Shown piece by piece: positions 41,000 to 41,911 of a stretch of DNA of 41,911 nucleotides. The notes below the pieces were generated by a model that did no database searches, was not told the origin of the DNA, and saw only the letters and a list, made by a program, of their open reading frames with translations. Source of the stretch: Thermohalobaculum sp050331395 (lineage in GTDB: Bacteria; Pseudomonadota; Alphaproteobacteria; Rhodobacterales; Rhodobacteraceae); contig JBHJGX010000041.1 in NCBI GenBank assembly GCA_050331395.1, positions 1-41,911 on the forward strand, read 5' to 3'. Both the position numbers and the translations under genes were made by a program. Each line of letters starts with the position of its first letter. Within the stretch, counting starts at the first letter, position 1.

Positions 41000-41911
41000 A
41001 GCTCGTCTCCGGCGGCTGGTGCGGCTGCGGCGGCGGCGCTGAGGCGCGCTTCGGCGGCGAGGTCAGGCGCGGGGGCGAGGCGGAGGCCCTCGATCGCGGG
41101 AGAGAGCCGGCTGGTGACGATGCGCGCCTCTGCCGGCAGCGCGCCGGGGGCGAGGACCGCGAGGCCGCCCTCGGTAAAGACGGGCGCCGCGCGGGCATAG
41201 ACCAGCCGATCGTCCGGTCCCGCCAACATCACGCGGCCGTTCCGGATCGCCTCGCGGGGCACGAGGATGACCCCCGAGACCGGCGCTGCGGCGAGCTCGA
41301 CGCGCACGAACATGCCCTTGATGAGCGGCGGGCGGCGCGCGCCCGCGTCAGCGGCACGGGCATAGGGCGCTTCGACCCGCACGATGACCCCGACCGAGCG
41401 GGTCTCGGCGCTCACCGTGTCAGAGAGGCGGGCGACCTCCGCGTCCCAGGACGCCGCGGTCTCGCCGTCGCCGACATGCACCCGGGCCGAAAGGCGGCGC
41501 GGATCCCCGAGGCCCTCGCCCCGGCCGGTCGCCGAGGCAGGCTGCAGGCGTCGGCGCGCGGTCGCAAGGGGCGGGCCCTCGGTCGCGTCGATGCCGGCCG
41601 CATCGAGACCCAGAAGCCGGGCGAGCGCCGCCATCCGGTTTTGCGGCATCTGGACGTCGATCTCCGCCGCCGCCGTGGCGTCGAGCGTGCCCATCGCACC
41701 GCCCGCGGCGACGAACTGGCCGATCTCCACATCGCTCCGGGCGACCCGCGCGTCGAAGGGGGCCCGGACCACGGTGCGTGCGAGATCGAGGGCGGCCGCG
41801 TCGCGCGTGGCCTGCGCGGCGGCCACCGCTGCCTCCAGGGCGGCGGTTTGGGCGGGGCGGAGGGCGAGGGCGGGCGCGGGGGGGTTGGGGTTGGGCGGGT
41901 CGGGCAGGGCG
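40996..41911 (-). CDS. RND efflux membrane-fusion protein (HlyD/AcrA type), 5' end outside the window
   Basis: Partial gene: the frame stays open to the last base, so the N-terminus is missing. What remains has the end of the alpha-helical hairpin (ALEAAVAAAQATRDAAALDL), the lipoyl/barrel segment ARTVVRAPFDARVARSDVEI with GQFVAAGGAMGTL, and the beta-barrel and proximal domains with FVRVELAAAPVSGVILVPRE. It ends EAAAAAPAAGDEL-like, Ala-rich. It bridges the RND permease and an outer-membrane channel in the periplasm. A GTG at 41826 is an internal codon and should not be taken as the start, since the coiled-coil region continues upstream of it. Coupled to the permease gene by a 4-base overlap. 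Confidence 0.92.
   Translation of the reverse strand, partial: ALPDPPNPNPPAPALALRPAQTAALEAAVAAAQATRDAAALDLARTVVRAPFDARVARSDVEIGQFVAAGGAMGTLDATAAAEIDVQMPQNRMAALARLLGLDAAGIDATEGPPLATARRRLQPASATGRGEGLGDPRRLSARVHVGDGETAASWDAEVARLSDTVSAETRSVGVIVRVEAPYARAADAGARRPPLIKGMFVRVELAAAPVSGVILVPREAIRNGRVMLAGPDDRLVYARAAPVFTEGGLAVLAPGALPAEARIVTSRLSPAIEGLRLAPAPDLAAEARLSAAAAAAPAAGDEL

Noticed and set aside
36059..41911. RND pump and membrane-fusion protein as the exporter for the RTX proteins
   Set aside because: RTX proteins use ABC-type (HlyB-like) exporters; the genes here are a proton-driven RND permease and its adaptor, with no ABC ATPase.

Overview
This window is very GC-rich and densely coding. It looks like a chromosomal segment of an alphaproteobacterium, most likely in or near the Rhodobacterales. 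The reasons are the high-GC codon use, the gshB / yraN / rsmI / lpoA / glnD / murJ / trpS neighbourhood, a TctCBA solute importer, PQQ chemistry and several RTX-type secreted proteins. No rRNA, tRNA, CRISPR array, integrase, transposase or insertion sequence was seen. No gap between genes exceeds 300 bases; the longest are the roughly 210-245 base spacers at 16561-16784, 22091-22328, 25014-25226, 28690-28933 and 37604-37837.

Layout. (1) 59-4040, minus strand: rsmI - yraN - DolP-like BON lipoprotein - gshB - HSL-type hydrolase. (2) 4098-10930, plus strand: LpoA-like lipoprotein - glnD - murJ - patatin-like lipoprotein. Blocks 1 and 2 together contain the partners of the E. coli yra cluster (yraL/rsmI, yraM/lpoA, yraN, yraP/dolP), but with lpoA facing away from the others. 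(3) 10939-13613: rhomboid protease (-), trpS (+), radC (-). (4) 13696-18911: two divergent RTX genes, one a V8/trypsin-like protease with CARDB domains and one consisting almost only of calcium-binding repeats. (5) 19051-22090: tctA-tctB-tctC importer on the minus strand, with a divergent Crp/Fnr regulator and a small HD-domain protein after it. (6) 23731-27317: a PQQ module made of pqqE and a 30-codon pqqA on the minus strand, then on the plus strand a c-type cytochrome, an unrecognised secreted protein and a glucose/sorbosone-type (PQQ) dehydrogenase. pqqB, pqqC and pqqD are not in the window. (7) 27388-35964: a glutamine-synthetase-like gene divergent from a seven-gene amide/nitrogen operon: N-formylglutamate-amidohydrolase-like, isochorismatase-like, an ABC importer whose permease and ATPase are fused, its binding protein, second ATPase and second permease, and a formamidase/acetamidase. 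(8) 36059-41911, minus strand: a third RTX protein downstream of an RND efflux pump and its membrane-fusion protein; the latter runs off the window end.

How the parts fit. The core genes serve glutathione synthesis, ribosome modification, cell-wall precursor flipping and outer-membrane lipoproteins, and PII nitrogen signalling. The accessory part looks like scavenging: carboxylate uptake (Tct), periplasmic sugar or alcohol oxidation (PQQ enzyme feeding a cytochrome c), uptake and hydrolysis of a small amide, and RTX proteins for which no type I exporter is encoded here. The most unusual points are the bare pqqA-pqqE pair beside a PQQ enzyme, the permease-ATPase fusion in an amide-hydrolase operon with a sigma-54-like promoter, an HD protein whose metal ligands and length resemble the PhnZ/TmpB diiron oxygenases, and the repeat-only RTX protein with a duplicated C-terminal-type cap.
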